Shown here: positions 1 to 8,606 of the stretch, piece after piece
Layout: each line of letters begins with the position of its first letter
How positions within the stretch are numbered: the first letter of the stretch is position 1
Assembly (NCBI GenBank): GCA_023455425.1
Contig: JAEYCM010000022.1
Coordinates: 1-64,000 of the forward strand
Reading direction: 5' to 3'
Source: Bacillota bacterium
Lineage (GTDB): Bacteria; Bacillota; Clostridia; Christensenellales; CAG-138
DNA: 64,000 nt
Made by a program: the position numbers and the translations under genes
The notes under the pieces: generated by a model
The model's input: the letters and a program-made list of their open reading frames with translations, nothing else
Told to the model about the DNA's origin: nothing
Databases searched by the model: none

Positions 1-540
1 ATACATGGAATCCCGCCACTCTATTAATTCCAATTCGTCTAACTTGAAATTTTGAAGATCAAAAAAATCAGACGCCAACTGCTCCACAGTTTGCTTCTCC
101 ATAGTAAATATGGCTTCGTAGTTTTGCCAACTGATCGATTCTGCAGGATAAAGCTTTGAAGGATTTGGGTAACCGGGAAATTGCATATCGTAGAACATCC
201 AGCAAAAGTTGCCGCAAAAATCGAGAATGTCTTGTGAACTTAGTTCATCTGGCAGAAAAAAGCATGGCAGGGACGTAATCAATATATCATGGCTCTCTAT
301 CGTTTGAATAAGGTCGTCAGACAATTTTTCGGAAGCGTTTGCGTTCATGACTGCATCCTTCCAGTTTGCTTTTGCTTCATCCATGCGTCCGCGTGCTGCG
401 TCCATGCGAACCTGCTCATAGATACTCATCATAGCAACATGGTCTGTAGTAACTGAGTCGGTTCCACACGATGTAAGCAGCGCACTGCCGATTAATAATA
501 TAGCCACAGCAAAGATAGATGTTCGTTTGCACTTCATCAT
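1..540 (-). CDS. Lipoprotein, C-terminus beyond window
   Basis: An open frame of 180 codons starts with ATG ATG at 540 and runs off the left edge, so the protein is partial. The N-terminus has a lysine/arginine start, a hydrophobic stretch (residues 8-23) and a lipobox ending in LLTSC, so it should be exported and lipid-anchored on the outer face of the membrane. The rest is acidic, rich in Trp, Phe and Tyr, with no motif I recognise. It lies about 70 nt downstream of the broken hydrolase on the same strand and is probably cotranscribed with it. Function unknown; the lipoprotein assignment is well supported by the signal sequence. Confidence 0.8.
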   Translation of the reverse strand, partial: MMKCKRTSIFAVAILLIGSALLTSCGTDSVTTDHVAMMSIYEQVRMDAARGRMDEAKANWKDAVMNANASEKLSDDLIQTIESHDILITSLPCFFLPDELSSQDILDFCGNFCWMFYDMQFPGYPNPSKLYPAESISWQNYEAIFTMEKQTVEQLASDFFDLQNFKLDELELIEWRDSMY

Positions 541-610
541 ATCACCATATTGACCTTTCATTCTTTTGCCGGAGCATCGCAAATCGCAATGCTCCGGCTG
601 CTATAATGTG

Positions 611-1840
611 CTAATCTTTTTTGTTTGGCTCCGGAATAATGTACCCGGTAACTACATAATTCTCTGAAGACCAGTCCCATTCTTTACTAACATTGGGTCC
701 ATTCTGAGAGCCTGAAGATTCAATGATCCATCTTTGGCCATCTACAGTACATAGGTAAACAGCCACATGGCTTACTATACCGTTTTTCTCCCAAACCACT
801 ATATCGCCAGGGTAAAGAGTGGATTTATTAATATCTCCTTTCTTTATGTACCAATCATTATTCTTTGCAGTGCCTGCAAATCCTCTCGAAGTTGTATCGC
901 CAAACACGTCAATACCGGCATCCAAGTACAATGTGCTCACAAGATCACTGCAATCGCGTAATAGTACGTTTCTCCATTTTTCTGATATTGTTTCTTTGTA
1001 CCATACTCGTAATAGGGACTTATGTATTTAATTGAGTTTAGAATGATGTTCATTCGTTGCTCCTGCGTCAGGGCTGCATCATTTTTTGGTATATACCCTG
1101 TTAATTCTTCAAGAGCCTTATTCCACAGCATATTCCACTGATCTTGGCCCGACTCACCCTTCCAAGGTGCCGTTCCGTTTCTCTTTTTCTTGTTAGGATT
1201 TGGCGCCGGTACTTTAAATAGCGGCGGCGAGGATGCCTGCTTTGATGATGGTGCCGAAGGCGTTGCTGACGGTGAAGGAGACGGTGTTATAGTCTTGGAT
1301 CTCGGGGATGGATTTGCATAGTTATTATCATACCGCAGATTTATACCAATATCATCCATTAGGCCCGGCTGATTCCTCTGATATCCGGGAACCAATAGGA
1401 GTTCTTTTTCATGTGCCCCATCAGCATGCTTAAAAAGATTATCAAACCCTGTCGCATAGGGTTCCTGTAACTGCTCATAACGCCGTGTGCTGGCGGCGGG
1501 GCCAAGAATTGAAACGGCTCTCCCCATATCTCTTTCCGCTTTTTCCATAAAGCCCTCGCTTATAGAATAGCCGTTGCCATTTTCATAACGAATCCCGGAA
1601 CCCATCGGTGGATAAATAGGATACCGTGTGCTATTGTCCATCCATCCTGGCTCAAACGCTGTTTGCTGCCGCTCTTCACGGGGCGGACTGTGCAAGATTT
1701 TCTTATAGGCTGCGTCCGTCTCTTTGCCCCAAATTCCGTCTACGGCCACATTCAGACTGCGCTGATATTCTCTGACCGTTTCTGTTGTCAACGCCCACCG
1801 GTGGTTGATAACCGTTCACATAGTACCGTTCCTGCTTCAT
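611..1840 (-). pseudogene. Peptidoglycan-binding / NlpC-P60 hydrolase, broken by two frameshifts
   Basis: Three successive reading frames read as one protein. The first frame has a good ribosome site (GAGGAG) and ATG at 1840 and begins MKQERYYVNGYQPP. The second (stop at 937) carries a PG_binding_1 signature, VREYQRSLNVAVDGIWG, then a Pro/Ser linker. The third (to 611) has the NlpC/P60 catalytic cysteine in RDCSDLVSTLY and the histidine in SHVAVYL, with PGDIVVW between them. The cysteine motif lies upstream of the nominal GTG start of the third frame, so the frames overlap and were once continuous. Frame changes fall near 1789-1800 and 956-958; one extra base at the latter restores YYY-x-DCSDLV. 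The intact ancestor would be a secreted or spore/phage-type cell wall hydrolase of about 400 residues. Sequencing error is the alternative to real decay. Confidence 0.75.
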
Positions 1841-2029
1841 GCTGTTTTTTCTCCTCGTATTTAGTAAAATAAAACGCCCCCCTTCCGCAGAAGAGAGACG
1901 TTTAGATGTTATCAGTATACCGTGGTTTTTTGCTTTGTGCGTATCAGAATCATTGTGCCCTATTTTATAACGACCAAATAGGTTCTATTTTGTTACTAGT
2001 ATGTGCACGGTAGATTTGTTCATCCGGCT

Positions 2030-2632
2030 CTACGCCGTCTCCCACGCTGTCTCCACTCCGGCCGCGGAACGGGCGAGCATGACGATCAGTTCCACGCACG
2101 CGTAGAACCCGAACACGATATCATTGATAAACGATTGCTCGGCTTCCAGATACTTTTGCTGCAGCCGCTCAAAGCGCGCAAAGATTTCCTCCGCGTCCAA
2201 CCCTTCCTCGGCTTTTGCCAGTATGGTCAGCTCTCGGATGGAGTCGTAGTTCTCCCTGAAGTACCGCGCCAGCCCAATTTCATATATGGTGTGCACGCGC
2301 GGGCCAAAGCGGAAGCGCGGGCTGTGGGCGTGGCAGAAAAAGTCCGTATAAAAATGGCACAGCATACCTAAGCGCAGCGCATACCTAGCGCGGCGCTTTT
2401 CCGTTTCAAAGCTGAGTGGCAGGCGCAAGAGAAGCTTCTGCGTCAGCTTCTTTACGTGTTCGGTGCTGTACTTTAAAAAATGGGGGCGGCTTAAAAAGGA
2501 GGGCAAATAGTCCGGCAGCACATTGCCAAGTAGGAACCGGCGCTCGCTGAACGCCACACCGAAATGCTGCTCCGCATATTCCATTAACAGTCTGCCCATG
2601 AGCAGATGGGATGTCTTCTTCAATCGTTCCAC
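2030..2632 (-). CDS. Zinc-dependent phospholipase C-like protein
   Basis: The 200-residue protein resembles the Zn_dep_PLPC family found in Clostridia. Visible family features are an early His (residue 9, SHLLMG), GNVLPDYLPSF with its Asp, and a His/Asp cluster HFYTDFFCHAHS near residues 112-123 that would bind metal. There is no signal peptide, unlike secreted alpha-toxin-type enzymes, so an intracellular role is likely. Substrate cannot be told from sequence. It stands alone between the broken hydrolase and the histidine phosphatase. A TGTCGAA motif 34 nt upstream could be a Spo0A box, but that is weak evidence. Confidence 0.7.
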   Translation of the reverse strand: MERLKKTSHLLMGRLLMEYAEQHFGVAFSERRFLLGNVLPDYLPSFLSRPHFLKYSTEHVKKLTQKLLLRLPLSFETEKRRARYALRLGMLCHFYTDFFCHAHSPRFRFGPRVHTIYEIGLARYFRENYDSIRELTILAKAEEGLDAEEIFARFERLQQKYLEAEQSFINDIVFGFYACVELIVMLARSAAGVETAWETA

Positions 2633-2666
2633 CTCAAGTTCATCATACCAAACTTAACACGAAATT

Positions 2667-2673
2667 TGTCGAA
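2667..2673. promoter_or_regulatory. Possible Spo0A box
   Basis: TTTGTCGAAAA matches the 0A-box core TGTCGAA and lies just upstream of the phospholipase C-like gene on the minus strand. A 7-mer match occurs by chance several times in 64 kb, so this is only a candidate. Confidence 0.25.
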
Positions 2674-2713
2674 AAGTCCAGTTTAAATTTCTGTAAATTT
2701 CTGTACAAACCGG

Positions 2714-3313
2714 TTATACTGTATGGTTTACCCGAAGCACTTTCCACGCGCCCGTCTCTTGATCATACAAAAGCTCCGTAATTCCGCAGAAATCAATATG
2801 GAACAACCGCCGCCGGTAAACGGGCAGCCCCAGGATGTGGCAGAGCAACAGGCGAATATATCCTTCATGGCTGATGAGCAAACAGTCCTCGTCCTGTGCA
2901 ATCAAATCCTTTAAGAGGTCCGCCTGCCGCGCCCTGACTTCCTCCCCGGTTTCCCCTTCCGGGAAGCGGACGTCCGTGGCGCCGCTCATAAAATCCCGCC
3001 AAAACTCGGGATAGCGCGCGATAATCTCCTCATCCGTCAGCTGCTCGATGATGCCGTTGTGGATCTCATTTAACCTGGCGTCTACAACCGGCGTTACTCC
3101 CAGCTGCGCTGCTACGGGCGTTGCCGTCTGTGCCGTGCGCAGGTATTCGCTGATGAATATCTTCCTGACCGGATGCGCGGCAAAATACTTAGCAAGCCGC
3201 AGGGCATTTTCTTCTCCTTCCCCGGTGATGGGGAAGTCCTGATGCCGCAGCCGTTCATTGTAGTACGCGAGGTCTTCCGCTTTGTTTGTGTGACGTACGA
3301 TAGAAAGGCGCAT
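2714..3313 (-). CDS. Histidine phosphatase family protein
   Basis: A 199-residue phosphoglycerate mutase-like phosphatase. The start at 3313 is chosen because it is preceded by ACGGAGGTATCAT and begins MRLSIVRHTNKAED with the catalytic histidine; an upstream ATG in frame lacks a ribosome site. The usual RHG triad is RHT here. Other superfamily residues are the Arg in SEYLRTAQTA, the Glu in LNEIHNG, and the second His in LLISHEGYIRLLLCH. Family members dephosphorylate small phosphometabolites (sugars, cofactor precursors); the substrate is not predictable. It ends next to typA, which is upstream on the same strand but beyond a hairpin. Confidence 0.85.
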   Translation of the reverse strand: MRLSIVRHTNKAEDLAYYNERLRHQDFPITGEGEENALRLAKYFAAHPVRKIFISEYLRTAQTATPVAAQLGVTPVVDARLNEIHNGIIEQLTDEEIIARYPEFWRDFMSGATDVRFPEGETGEEVRARQADLLKDLIAQDEDCLLISHEGYIRLLLCHILGLPVYRRRLFHIDFCGITELLYDQETGAWKVLRVNHTV

Positions 3314-3366
3314 ATGATACCTCCGTAAGAAATAAAAACATATGTGGATGCCCTTTGATATACGCA

Positions 3367-3391
3367 AAGGGGCTTGCAAAGCAAGCCCCTT
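3367..3391 (-). terminator. Hairpin after typA
   Basis: Perfect 11-bp inverted repeat (AAGGGGCTTGC / GCAAGCCCCTT, loop of three) directly downstream of the typA stop on the minus strand. Only three T follow, so it is a weak intrinsic terminator or a 3' stabiliser. Confidence 0.6.
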
Positions 3392-3401
3392 AATCATTTG
3401 T

Positions 3402-5231
3402 TCAGTTCTTTGCGGATTTCAGCCGCATTTCCTTGTTCAGCACCCGCTTGCGCATGCGGATGTTTTCCGGCGTGACTTCCACCAGCTCATCGTCCGCAAT
3501 GAACTCCAGGCACTGCTCCAGGGAGAGCAGCGTCGGCGGAGTCAGGCGCAGCGCTTCGTCGGAACCGGAGGCGCGCATGTTGGTGACATGCTTCTTTTTG
3601 CACACGTTTACCACGATATCGCCTGCCTTGGCGCATTCGCCCACCACCTGGCCTTCGTAGACCGGGATGCCGGGACCCACAAACAGCCTGCCGCGCTCCT
3701 GGGTGTTGAAGAGGCCATAACCCGAGGTATCGCCCGTTTCATGTGCAACCAAACTGCCGTGCGTGCGCTCGGGCAGCTCGCCCTTGTAGGGCGCGTAGCC
3801 GTCAAATATGTGGCTCATGATGCCGTTGCCGCGCGTATCGGTCAGCAGTTCGCTGCGGTAACCCATAAGCCCCCTCGCGGGGATTGAGAACCGCAGGCGC
3901 GTGCCTTCGTCGCTTGCGATCATGTCCACAAGCTCCGCTTTTCTGGAGCCCAGCTTTTCCATGACAGCGCCCACAAACTCCTGCGGTACGTCCACCGTCA
4001 AAGCCTCCATGGGCTCCATCTTTTCCCCGTTCTCGCCTTCCCTGTATATGACCTTCGGCCGGGTCACGGCAAACTCATAGCCCTGCCTGCGCATGGTCTC
4101 GATCAATATGGAAAGATGCAGTTCGCCGCGGCCGCAGACTTCAAACGCATCGGTGGAACCCGTCTCGTTCACGCGCATGGAGACGTTGGTCATGACCTCG
4201 CGGAACAGGCGCTCTCTTAAATTGCGGCTTGTGACATATTTGCCTTCGCGTCCGGCAAAGGGGCTGTCGTTCACGACGAACAGCATGGAAACTGTGGGCT
4301 CGTCGATATGCACAAACGGCAGCGGTTCAATGGCTTCCGGCGCACAAATTGTCTGGCCCACATTAAGGCCCTCAATCCCGGCTACGGCCACGATATCGCC
4401 CGCAGAGGCATCTTCCACTTCTACACGCTTCAAACCTTCAAAGTGGTACAGCCGCGTGAGCTTTCCGTCCTTTTGGGGAACGCCGCCACCGCACAGCACC
4501 ACCTGCATGTTGCGCCGCGCGGTGCCGCGTACAATGCGCCCTACGCCGATGCGGCCCACATATTCATCATAATCGATGGTAGAAAACAATATCTGCAGCG
4601 GGCCGTCCGGGTCGCCCTCGGGCCCCGGGATGGCGGAAAGTATGGTATCAAAGAGCGGCTGCAAGCTGTCTTCGAGCGCCTCAGGCTCCATACCGGCCTG
4701 CCCGTCGCGGGCGGAGGCGTACACCACCGGGAAATCAAGCTGTTCCGCGGAAGCGCCAAGGTCCATGAACAGCTCCAGCACTTCGTCCACCACTTCGAGC
4801 GGCCGTGCACCGGGCCTGTCCACCTTGTTGACGACGACGACGGGAATCTTGTTGAGTTCCAGCGCTTTTCTGAGAACAAACCGCGTCTGCGGCATGCAGC
4901 CTTCAAACGCGTCCACCAAAAGAAGCACGCCGTCCACCAGCTGCAGGATGCGCTCCACCTCGCCGCCGAAGTCCGCGTGCCCCGGCGTATCCACAATGTT
5001 AATACGTACGCCGCGGTAGGAAACCGCCGTGTTTTTGCTTAGTATCGTGATGCCGCGTTCGCGTTCCAGATCATTGCTGTCCATTACGCGCTCCTGCACC
5101 TGTTCGTTGGCGCGGAACACGCCGCTTTGCTTTAAAAGTTGGTCCACCAAAGTGGTCTTTCCGTGGTCTACGTGCGCAATAATGGCGACGTTGCGTATTG
5201 CCTGGTTGGTCTGCATGCTTACTTTTTTCAC
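3402..5231 (-). CDS. typA: Ribosome-associated GTPase TypA/BipA
   Basis: A full-length 609-residue translational GTPase. G-motifs are in order: AHVDHGKTTLVDQLL (about residue 19), RERGITI, DTPGHADFGGE, NKVDRPGA and YASARDG, followed by EF-G-like domains and the family C-terminal region ending in GRGLMGYR, NGIMSH and the DDELVEVTPENIRMRKR tail. TypA binds the 70S ribosome and supports assembly and stress growth; the gene is usually single copy and housekeeping. Expression is apparently monocistronic with about 170 nt of non-coding sequence upstream. The assignment rests on near-complete family conservation. Confidence 0.97.
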   Translation of the reverse strand: MKKVSMQTNQAIRNVAIIAHVDHGKTTLVDQLLKQSGVFRANEQVQERVMDSNDLERERGITILSKNTAVSYRGVRINIVDTPGHADFGGEVERILQLVDGVLLLVDAFEGCMPQTRFVLRKALELNKIPVVVVNKVDRPGARPLEVVDEVLELFMDLGASAEQLDFPVVYASARDGQAGMEPEALEDSLQPLFDTILSAIPGPEGDPDGPLQILFSTIDYDEYVGRIGVGRIVRGTARRNMQVVLCGGGVPQKDGKLTRLYHFEGLKRVEVEDASAGDIVAVAGIEGLNVGQTICAPEAIEPLPFVHIDEPTVSMLFVVNDSPFAGREGKYVTSRNLRERLFREVMTNVSMRVNETGSTDAFEVCGRGELHLSILIETMRRQGYEFAVTRPKVIYREGENGEKMEPMEALTVDVPQEFVGAVMEKLGSRKAELVDMIASDEGTRLRFSIPARGLMGYRSELLTDTRGNGIMSHIFDGYAPYKGELPERTHGSLVAHETGDTSGYGLFNTQERGRLFVGPGIPVYEGQVVGECAKAGDIVVNVCKKKHVTNMRASGSDEALRLTPPTLLSLEQCLEFIADDELVEVTPENIRMRKRVLNKEMRLKSAKN

Positions 5232-5340
5232 CCTGACCCTAAATTTGCGCCGTTATCGGCGCGACAAATCATTATAAAACAGGAAGGGCAAAAGTGCAAC
5301 TGAAATCGATCAAAGCGCTGTAAAATAGGTGCATGGATAT

Positions 5341-5376
5341 GAAAAAAATGAAAGCGCCAAAGCAACCGCTTTGGCG
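5341..5376 (-). terminator. Intrinsic terminator of the 5400-6053 gene
   Basis: On the minus strand, CGCCAAAGC / GCTTTGGCG stem with a 4-nt loop is followed by CTTTCATTTTTTTC, about 25 nt after the stop codon at 5400. Confidence 0.8.
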
Positions 5377-5399
5377 TTGAGGCAGAATCAGTTACGTGG

Positions 5400-6053
5400 C
5401 TACTTTTGATAGCTTTCTATGATACGGCTGACAAACTCCGAAAATTCGGCCTCTTTTATCCCTTCCCGCCCTTCCACATAGTACTCAAAGCCGCCGATGG
5501 TAAACTGGGCAATGTAGACCGTACTCTTCTGCTTTCGAAATCCGGTATTTTTGTTCTCCCATATATAGTCGGTCCGCACATAAGCGTCAACGGATACGCC
5601 ATGGATGACCGAACGCTGATACGTCGTATTGCCGTAGCTATAATTAATAAGCACGTTGCTTTGATCGGACCATGCCTTATTTGCAACGGAAAGGACGATT
5701 GCTTTCCCGAAATACGGCTCGTTTGCCGGATCCAATATCCCAATATCGACTGCGCCCAGTTCACCGGCTTTGATATAGTCTGCGCTCGAAAACACCCAAT
5801 CTTCCTTCAGGCTGTCTGGAATGCAGGCGGCGATGTCAATGCCAAGAAGATCGTTTAATTCTTCCGCGGCAAGTTCCTCCGAATATGCATCGGGGTTCCA
5901 CTTGGGGGCACCGTCATAGACGGCGTCAATCTTGTTGAAAATTAGCTGTTGCCTGCCCGCGCCGCCAGAAAAGAGGCGAACGGCAAGCACACACAGCACG
6001 ATCAATACAATAGGCGCAATCGCGGCAACTGGGATCAGGCGTTTGTGCCACAT
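5400..6053 (-). CDS. Membrane-anchored protein of unknown function
   Basis: A 217-residue protein. The start at 6053 has a strong site, AAGGAGGAAAAGCCG; an upstream ATG in frame overlaps the mtnA end and has none. The N-terminus MWHKRLIP is followed by one hydrophobic segment (about residues 8-28), then a 190-residue extracellular region with many Tyr, Asp and Asn and a C-terminal GFEYYVEGREGIKEAEF. No lipobox cysteine is seen. It starts 38 nt after mtnA and is the last gene before a terminator, so it may be cotranscribed with the methylthioadenosine operon, although it has no obvious enzymatic link to it. I do not recognise the family. Confidence 0.75.
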   Translation of the reverse strand: MWHKRLIPVAAIAPIVLIVLCVLAVRLFSGGAGRQQLIFNKIDAVYDGAPKWNPDAYSEELAAEELNDLLGIDIAACIPDSLKEDWVFSSADYIKAGELGAVDIGILDPANEPYFGKAIVLSVANKAWSDQSNVLINYSYGNTTYQRSVIHGVSVDAYVRTDYIWENKNTGFRKQKSTVYIAQFTIGGFEYYVEGREGIKEAEFSEFVSRIIESYQK

Positions 6054-6090
6054 CGGCTTTTCCTCCTTGCTTTTTTCGGGAGGCGGCGCA

Positions 6091-7152
6091 TTATACCACG
6101 ATATCGAATTCCCCGACGTCCGCGTGCTCAAAATACCGCTGTAGGTCGTACGGCGCATAGACGCCGTGGTCCGTTACCACGCCGGAAACAAGATGCGGCG
6201 GCGTAATGTCAAACGCGGGGTAGTAACCTTTTACACCCTCCATTGCGGTTTGGACGCCCATGGCCTGGAGCGTAAACGCCGGGTCCCGCATTTCAATGTG
6301 CACGCTGTTGAGATCGGGGTGACTCTTTTCCGGCGCGCCTGTTACAAAATAGGGGATGCCCAGGTATTTGGCGACGATTGCGATCTGGAACGTGCCCACC
6401 TTGTTTACCACATGCCCATCCATGCAGATAACGTCCGCAGCGGAGGTATATACGTCTATTTTTTCCTGCTGCATCGTAAACGCGGGCATGTTGTCGGTAA
6501 TTACCGTCACGTCAAACCCCATATCATGCACCACGCTTGCCGTCAGCCTTGCACCCTGGAAATAGGGCCGGGTCTCCGCGCAATATACTTTTATATCTTT
6601 GCTGCGGGCGCGGGCCACCTTGAGCATCTGCCCCACAATGGTTTCGCCGAAGCATTGCGTCAACACCTTGCCGTTGTTCGGGATCATATCCACCAGATAT
6701 CCCGCGATATTGGCAATTTTCTCGTACCTGCGGTTGTTGGTCGCAACGGCGTGCGCAACGGTCGCGGCGCTGACGTCCTCGCCGGAAAGAAGCGCGTCTT
6801 TTGCGGCCTCCAGGCAGCCGGAGGTGATGCGCTGCATGCGGTCCTTTGTCGTGGGCCGCGCGTTGGTGATGGTTTGAGCCGCACGCTCCAGATAAGCGAG
6901 CTGTTCCTGCTCCGGTTTTCCCCGGCATTCGTACGCCGCAAGCGCCATGCCCATGGCTCCCGCCGTGAACGGGCCTGCGCTCTGGGTCACCATATCCGTG
7001 ATGGCCTTTGCCACCTCTTCATGCGTATAGCATGTGACATACTCCACCTTGGGGTAGATCCGACGGTCCAATATCCAGACCTTGCCGCTGTCGTACCATG
7101 CGATATTCTCATATTGCAGCAGGAACGCAAGGCCGGCATCCGAACGTTGCAT
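6091..7152 (-). CDS. mtnA: MtnA-type S-methyl-5-thioribose-1-phosphate isomerase
   Basis: A 353-residue member of the eIF2B-alpha/MtnA isomerase family. Landmarks are KVLTQCFGETIVG with the expected catalytic Cys near residue 165, YCAETRPYFQGARLTA, VTVITDNMPAF and VVNKVGTFQIAIVAKYLGIPY. MtnA converts 5-methylthioribose-1-phosphate to the ribulose form in methionine salvage. The sequence is divergent: the canonical GADR(I/V)..NGD segment is shortened to CMDGHVVNKVGT, so a related sugar-phosphate isomerase is possible. Context supports MtnA: it follows a PNP and an MTA/SAH-type deaminase in one operon. Ribosome site GAGGAGGATTACTC precedes the ATG. Confidence 0.8.
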   Translation of the reverse strand: MQRSDAGLAFLLQYENIAWYDSGKVWILDRRIYPKVEYVTCYTHEEVAKAITDMVTQSAGPFTAGAMGMALAAYECRGKPEQEQLAYLERAAQTITNARPTTKDRMQRITSGCLEAAKDALLSGEDVSAATVAHAVATNNRRYEKIANIAGYLVDMIPNNGKVLTQCFGETIVGQMLKVARARSKDIKVYCAETRPYFQGARLTASVVHDMGFDVTVITDNMPAFTMQQEKIDVYTSAADVICMDGHVVNKVGTFQIAIVAKYLGIPYFVTGAPEKSHPDLNSVHIEMRDPAFTLQAMGVQTAMEGVKGYYPAFDITPPHLVSGVVTDHGVYAPYDLQRYFEHADVGEFDIVV

Positions 7153-7176
7153 GAGTAATCCTCCTCATTGGTTCTT

Positions 7177-7296
7177 GCAGGGGCGTTGCCCCTGACCCCA
7201 CTTCTTTTCTTTCTGTGAAAAAAAGAAGCAAAAGAAAGCATGTGGGATTCTTAAGGGCCGTCACGGCCCTTAAGCGGGGGAAGGGCAGAGCCCCCT
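7177..7296. repeat. Intergenic multi-hairpin repeat, copy 1
   Basis: Between mtaD and mtnA lie four inverted repeats in 120 nt: CAGGGGC/GCCCCTG (7178-7194), CTTCTTTTC...GAAAAAAAGAAG (7201-7228), CTTAAGGGCC/GGCCCTTAAG (7250-7274) and GGGGG...CCCCC (7276-7295). The last two match the repeats at 18685, 37963 and 57003. The CAGGGGC hairpin and the T/A-rich hairpin resemble parts of the 55.1-55.5 kb intergenic cluster. Confidence 0.7.
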
Positions 7297-8595
7297 CTAA
7301 AAGCCATGAATTCTCTTTGAAGCCTGCTTCACGTCATACATCGTCCGTTCCGCGTCCAGCGTCAGGTATTGCCCGTTTTCATATAGAATGCGGCCGTCCG
7401 CCATTGTCATGCACACATCGCTTGCTTGCGCGGAATAGACGAGCAGGGCCGGGATGTCGAGCGCGGGGATAAGGTGCGGGCGCTGTAGGTCGATGGCAAT
7501 AAGATCGGCCTTGTAGCCTTCCTGCAACAGCCCGCAGTCCTTGCGGCCCTGCGCCAACGCGCCGTTCCGGGTCGCCATGAGCAGCACATCCTCGGGAGAC
7601 AGGACGGTGGCGTCGAGCGCATGCCCCTTATGCAGCAGCGCCGCAAGATGCATCTCCTCGAACAGGTTTAAATTGTTGTTGCTGGCCGCGCCGTCCGTAC
7701 CCAGGGCGACGTTGATGTTTTGGTCAAGCAGCTTCAATACGGGCATAAACCCGCTGCCCAGCTTCATGTTGCTGGAGGGGTTGTGTACGCAGCTTACGCC
7801 TTTTTCCCGGAATATTGCAATGTCACCGTCTTCCACCCATACGCAGTGGGCGGCGGAAGCTGGGCTTTCGAACACGCCCAAAGAAGCGAACCATTCTGCC
7901 GGCGTCTTGCCGTATTTCTGTTTACAGGCTTCATGCTCTCTTTTGGTTTCGGACAGGTGCAGGTGCATGCGCGCGCCCAATGCCGCGCAATCCACCGCAT
8001 ACCGCCGCACATGCGCTGCGTTGTTGGTATACTCCGCGTGGATGGCAAAATCCGCAACCAGCCTGCCGTTTCCCGCGCCATTGTAATTCCGGAAGAAAGC
8101 GAGCGATTGTTTAATCCTGCCGTTGCACGCATACGGTTCATCGGGATCAAACCCCAGGATGGGGCTGTTGAGATTCGCTTTGATGCCGCAGGAGAGGACC
8201 GCTTCCGCCGTGATTTCGGTTTGGTAATACATATCCGAAAAACTGACCACGCCCGAAGCGAGCAGTTCCATCAGCGCAAGGCGGGTGCCGGCACGGATAT
8301 CCTCCGCCGTCAGCCGGGCTTCGAGCGGAAATATGGCTTCGTTGAGCCAGCGGTCCAGCGGAAGATTGCTGCCCACGCCGCGCAGCAGCGTCATGGGCGT
8401 GTGCGTATGCGCGTTATATAACCCCGGGAGTACTAGCTTGCCGGAAAGATTTTTTTCCGCGCCGTACGCCTCTCTGGGGCGGATTGTGCCGATGTAGCGG
8501 ATGGTATCGTCCGCAATGCCGATATATGCATCCCGCAGCACGGCAAAGCCGGTTTGCGCATCATAGCGCAGCACATCCGCGTGGGACAGAAGCAT
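7297..8595 (-). CDS. mtaD: 5-Methylthioadenosine/S-adenosylhomocysteine deaminase
   Basis: A 432-residue amidohydrolase of the MtaD/TrzN-like branch. Metal and catalytic residues are visible: NAHTHTPMTLLRG (two His), HLHLSETKREHE (His and Glu), AAHCVWV (His) and GTDGAASNNNLN (Asp). The family deaminates the adenine ring of methylthioadenosine or S-adenosylhomocysteine to inosine analogues. It starts 11 nt after pnp behind TAAGGAGGGGTAAT and precedes mtnA, which points to MTA as the substrate. The gap to mtnA (145 nt) holds a hairpin repeat that could reduce mtnA expression. Confidence 0.9.
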   Translation of the reverse strand: MLLSHADVLRYDAQTGFAVLRDAYIGIADDTIRYIGTIRPREAYGAEKNLSGKLVLPGLYNAHTHTPMTLLRGVGSNLPLDRWLNEAIFPLEARLTAEDIRAGTRLALMELLASGVVSFSDMYYQTEITAEAVLSCGIKANLNSPILGFDPDEPYACNGRIKQSLAFFRNYNGAGNGRLVADFAIHAEYTNNAAHVRRYAVDCAALGARMHLHLSETKREHEACKQKYGKTPAEWFASLGVFESPASAAHCVWVEDGDIAIFREKGVSCVHNPSSNMKLGSGFMPVLKLLDQNINVALGTDGAASNNNLNLFEEMHLAALLHKGHALDATVLSPEDVLLMATRNGALAQGRKDCGLLQEGYKADLIAIDLQRPHLIPALDIPALLVYSAQASDVCMTMADGRILYENGQYLTLDAERTMYDVKQASKRIHGF

Positions 8596-8606
8596 ATTAC
8601 CCCTCC

